In this document: positions 29,081-30,957 of the stretch, one piece after another
Layout of the letters: every line of letters starts with the position of its first letter
How positions within the stretch are numbered: position 1 is the stretch's first letter
Assembly: GCA_934513685.1 (NCBI GenBank)
Contig: CAKSWY010000028.1
Span: 1-30,957 of the forward strand
Length of the DNA: 30,957 nucleotides
Direction of reading: 5' to 3'
Source of the DNA: an uncultured Oscillospiraceae bacterium
GTDB lineage: Bacteria > Bacillota > Clostridia > Oscillospirales > Ruminococcaceae
The notes under the pieces: model-generated
Databases searched by the model: none
The model's input: the letters and a program-made list of their open reading frames with translations, nothing else
Told to the model about the DNA's origin: nothing
Made by a program: the position numbers and the translations under genes

Positions 29081-29992
29081 TTACGCCTTGGGGCCGCTCT
29101 CGCCGGCCGGGGCCTCGGTGATCAGCTCCTTGATGCTGGCCACGGTGCCGGCCAGATCCTGCAGGTTGGAGGGGATGATCAGCTTGGTGGCCTTGCCGTC
29201 CGCCACTTTGCCCAGGGCCTCCAGGCTCTTCAGGGCCAACACCTGGTTGTTGGGGGCAGCCTCGTTCAGCATCCGAATGGAGTCCGCCAAGGCTTTCTGC
29301 ACCTCCAAAATGGCCTGAGCCTCGCCCTGCGCCTCCCGGATGCGCTGCTCACGCACGGCGTCCGCCCGAAGGATGGCGCTTTCCTTTTCGCCTTCCGCCA
29401 CCAGAATGGCGCTGCGCTTCTCACCCTCGGCCCGCAGAATGCTCTCGCGGCGCAGGCGCTCGGCCTTCATCTGGCGCTCCATGGCGTCCTGAATTTCAGC
29501 GGGCGGGATGATGTTCTTGACCTCCACCCGGTTCACCTTGATGCCCCACTTGTCGGTGGCCTCGTCCAGAATGGCGGTGATCTTGGTGTTGATCACGTCC
29601 CGGCTGGTGAGGGTGTGGTCCAGCTCCATCTCGCCGATGATGTTGCGCAGGGTGGTGGCGCACAGGTTCTCAATGGCAGAGAGGGGGCGGTCCACGCCAT
29701 AGGTGTACAGCTTGGAGTCGGTCACCTGGAAGAACACCACGGTGTCGATCTGCATGGTAACGTTGTCGCGGGTGATGACGGGCTGGGGCTTGAAGTCCAC
29801 CACCTGTTCCTTCAGGCTGACCTTTTTGGCCACTCGCTCGATGAAGGGGACCTTGAAGTGAAGCCCGGCGCCCCAGGTGGCGCTGTAAATGCCCATGCGC
29901 TCCACCACATAGGACGAAGCCTGGGGCACGATGACGATGTTGCGAATGACGACCGCAAGAACGATGACGAACAGGGCAATCAGAGCAGGCAT
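29081..29992 (-). CDS. SPFH/stomatin-like membrane protein (QmcA type)
   Basis: A membrane microdomain scaffold of the stomatin/prohibitin/flotillin superfamily. The 303 residues start with one hydrophobic helix (about 2-22). The SPFH domain follows (about 25-190) with VVERMGIYSATWGAGLHFKVPF, VVDFKPQPVITRDNV and the LDHTLTSRDVIN segment. A long charged coiled coil (about 185-260) of Glu/Arg/Ala heptads ends in a short hydrophilic tail. AAAGGAG lies upstream of the ATG at 29992, so the upstream in-frame residues are not used. It follows an NfeD-like gene, the usual pairing in bacteria (compare E. coli QmcA-YbbJ). Partners in this cell are unknown. Confidence 0.92.
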   Translation of the reverse strand: MPALIALFVIVLAVVIRNIVIVPQASSYVVERMGIYSATWGAGLHFKVPFIERVAKKVSLKEQVVDFKPQPVITRDNVTMQIDTVVFFQVTDSKLYTYGVDRPLSAIENLCATTLRNIIGEMELDHTLTSRDVINTKITAILDEATDKWGIKVNRVEVKNIIPPAEIQDAMERQMKAERLRRESILRAEGEKRSAILVAEGEKESAILRADAVREQRIREAQGEAQAILEVQKALADSIRMLNEAAPNNQVLALKSLEALGKVADGKATKLIIPSNLQDLAGTVASIKELITEAPAGESGPKA

Positions 29993-30047
29993 AGAGTTTC
30001 TCCTTTGCGTGCGGGGCAAACGCCCCGGTGTGTGGGTGAGCGGACGG

Positions 30048-30494
30048 TCAGGTTGCGCTGTGGGAAGGGACGGAAAGCGGCTCCACCGTCAGGGTGGTGG
30101 CCCCCACGGCAGTCACGCGGCAGCGGGCCCCGGCCTCCAGCGACGTGCTGCAGGCGGCCCGCCAGTCCACACCGTCCACCCGTACGCGGCCCTCACAGCC
30201 GGGGCGGATGGGGGTGAGCACCAGGCCGGTGCGGCCCAGGTTGCCGTCGGCGTCCAGCCCTTTGGGGGCGGCGGGCCGCAGGCGGCGCACCAGCGGTCGG
30301 GTGACCAGCAGGCACACAAAGCTGACCAGCGCAAACACGGCAAACTGCACCAGCAGCGAAGCGCCCAGCCAGCTGGCGGCCAGGCCGCCCACCGCGCCCA
30401 CGGCAAACCAGATGGAGACCAGATTGACGGTCAGGCCCTCCGCCGCAAGCAGGGCCACAGCGGCGGCCAGCCAGAACAACAGGGATGGGGTCAT
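30048..30494 (-). CDS. NfeD-like membrane protein, partner of the SPFH protein
   Basis: A short NfeD-type protein of 148 residues. Its N-terminal half has two or three hydrophobic helices (about 4-24, 28-46, 50-66). The C-terminal half is a small OB-fold domain (about 85-145) with LGRTGLVLTPIRPGCEGRVRVDG and a VTAVGATTLTVEPL strand. AAAGGAG lies before the ATG. The gene is 55 bases upstream of the SPFH gene in the same direction. NfeD-like proteins are thought to bind their SPFH partner at the membrane; that is family knowledge, not shown here. Confidence 0.9.
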   Translation of the reverse strand: MTPSLLFWLAAAVALLAAEGLTVNLVSIWFAVGAVGGLAASWLGASLLVQFAVFALVSFVCLLVTRPLVRRLRPAAPKGLDADGNLGRTGLVLTPIRPGCEGRVRVDGVDWRAACSTSLEAGARCRVTAVGATTLTVEPLSVPSHSAT

Positions 30495-30727
30495 GGAAAA
30501 CGCTCCTTTCTGAACGGGGAGCCTTCGCGGCCCGGAACGCTGCATTTCGGGCCGGAAGCGGCAGGGGTTCTGCTGCTTTTTATTATAAACGGTTTGTACT
30601 TTATAAACGAGAGGGCCGGGGCAAATCATTGCATTTTGCGGCTGCTTTTTTGCGCAGGAGGAAAAAATTCGGCGTAAAAACCCGAACCCGGGCGCAAAAC
30701 CAGCCCCACAGGCGCACATAAAAACGC

Positions 30728-30782
30728 AAAACGCCAGTGCTTCCCGGCCCTGAATGGGTCTCAAACGCACTGGCGTTTTCTG
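30728..30782. terminator. Terminator upstream of the NfeD-SPFH genes
   Basis: AAAACGCCAGTGC (30728-30740) pairs perfectly with GCACTGGCGTTTT (30767-30779) over a 26-base loop. A residues before and T residues after allow it to work both ways. It may end a minus-strand gene lying beyond the window. Confidence 0.7.
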
Positions 30783-30892
30783 TTTTCTCCCTTTTTACAA
30801 AAGTGTGTCTGATGCATAATCCCTTATAATTATTCGATTTTGCTACTTTTATACATTTTATATTCATTTTTCCATAATGTGGAGCTTATTTT

Positions 30893-30922
30893 TTGATAAG
30901 TTGTCGTGCAATTTATTAGAAT
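30893..30922 (+). promoter_or_regulatory. Outward-facing promoter near the right edge
   Basis: TTGATA (30893-30898), an 18-base spacer and TAGAAT (30917-30922) read rightwards out of the window. The surrounding 150 bases are AT-rich, which raises the chance of a fortuitous match. Confidence 0.45.
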
Positions 30923-30957
30923 GGAATTTTTGAAAGAGCCAGCACCTTGAATGGGCT

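Larger units (their letters stand above)
30495..30957. other. Right-edge intergenic region, AT-rich at its end
   Basis: No convincing gene is visible in these 463 bases. A minus-strand -10-like TATAAT (30587-30582) precedes the NfeD gene; its -35 is poor, and the 9-base direct repeat TTATAAACG occurs at 30583-30591 and 30601-30609. A terminator stem lies at 30728-30779. From about 30780 the sequence turns strikingly AT-rich and carries a plus-strand promoter. Confidence 0.55.

Noticed and set aside
1..30957. CRISPR array, tRNA, rRNA or insertion sequence
   Set aside because: I found no regularly spaced repeats, no cloverleaf with a T-loop GGTTCRA-type motif in the gaps, and no transposase or integrase frame. 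Short gaps were read by eye only.

Overview
The window looks like a chromosomal segment of a GC-rich Clostridia bacterium, most likely a gut Oscillospiraceae/Ruminococcaceae member related to Subdoligranulum, Gemmiger or Faecalibacterium. This rests on AGGAGG-type ribosome sites, lipoproteins with short Gly/Ser/Ala linkers, a Clostridia-like zapA-U32-dut-maf-mreBCD-mrdA-minD-mgsA order, and third positions saturated with G/C. The genus is inference. I see no tRNA, rRNA, transposase, prophage gene or CRISPR array.

Layout. 1-656: 3' part of a DAHP synthase gene and its terminator. 720-5870 (minus strand): an IclR-type regulator, an RraA/HMG-aldolase-like protein and a complete tripartite tricarboxylate transporter (tctC, tctB, tctA), with a terminator-like attenuator between tctC and tctB. 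5975-9063 (plus): a DUF3783 protein, a lipoprotein with two related domains, and an ApbE-type flavin transferase lipoprotein. 9169-20410 (minus): a long cell-shape and division block, read in the order zapA, U32 protease/hydroxylase, dut, maf, mreB, mreC, mreD, mrdA (PBP2), minD, mgsA and a family 2 glycosyltransferase. Internal promoters precede mreB and minD. A compact three-stem structure lies between mreB and mreC. 20613-25849 (plus): glycogen phosphorylase, a GH13 neopullulanase-like enzyme and an unrecognised protein, forming an alpha-glucan breakdown group. 26029-28993 (minus): HisH-like, HisF-like and PP-loop N-acetyl-sugar amidotransferase genes. This is the set known from acetamidino-sugar synthesis, preceded here by a strong promoter and then an intrinsic terminator. 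29081-30587 (minus): an SPFH/stomatin-like protein and an NfeD-like partner. 30780-30957: an AT-rich edge with an outward-facing promoter.

How the parts work together. The first minus-strand operon probably imports a carboxylate and acts on it with the RraA-like protein under IclR control. The central block couples cell-wall elongation (MreBCD-PBP2) to division (ZapA, MinD), with housekeeping functions (dUTPase, Maf) alongside. The glycogen group releases glucose-1-phosphate and maltooligosaccharides. In the amidotransferase trio, HisH should make ammonia, HisF pass it on, and the PP-loop enzyme use it. The HisF copy has lost the residue needed for histidine synthesis. The most interesting points are that trio with its attenuator-like leader, the three-way-junction candidate between mreB and mreC, the RraA-like protein lacking expected acidic residues, and minD without minC or minE nearby.
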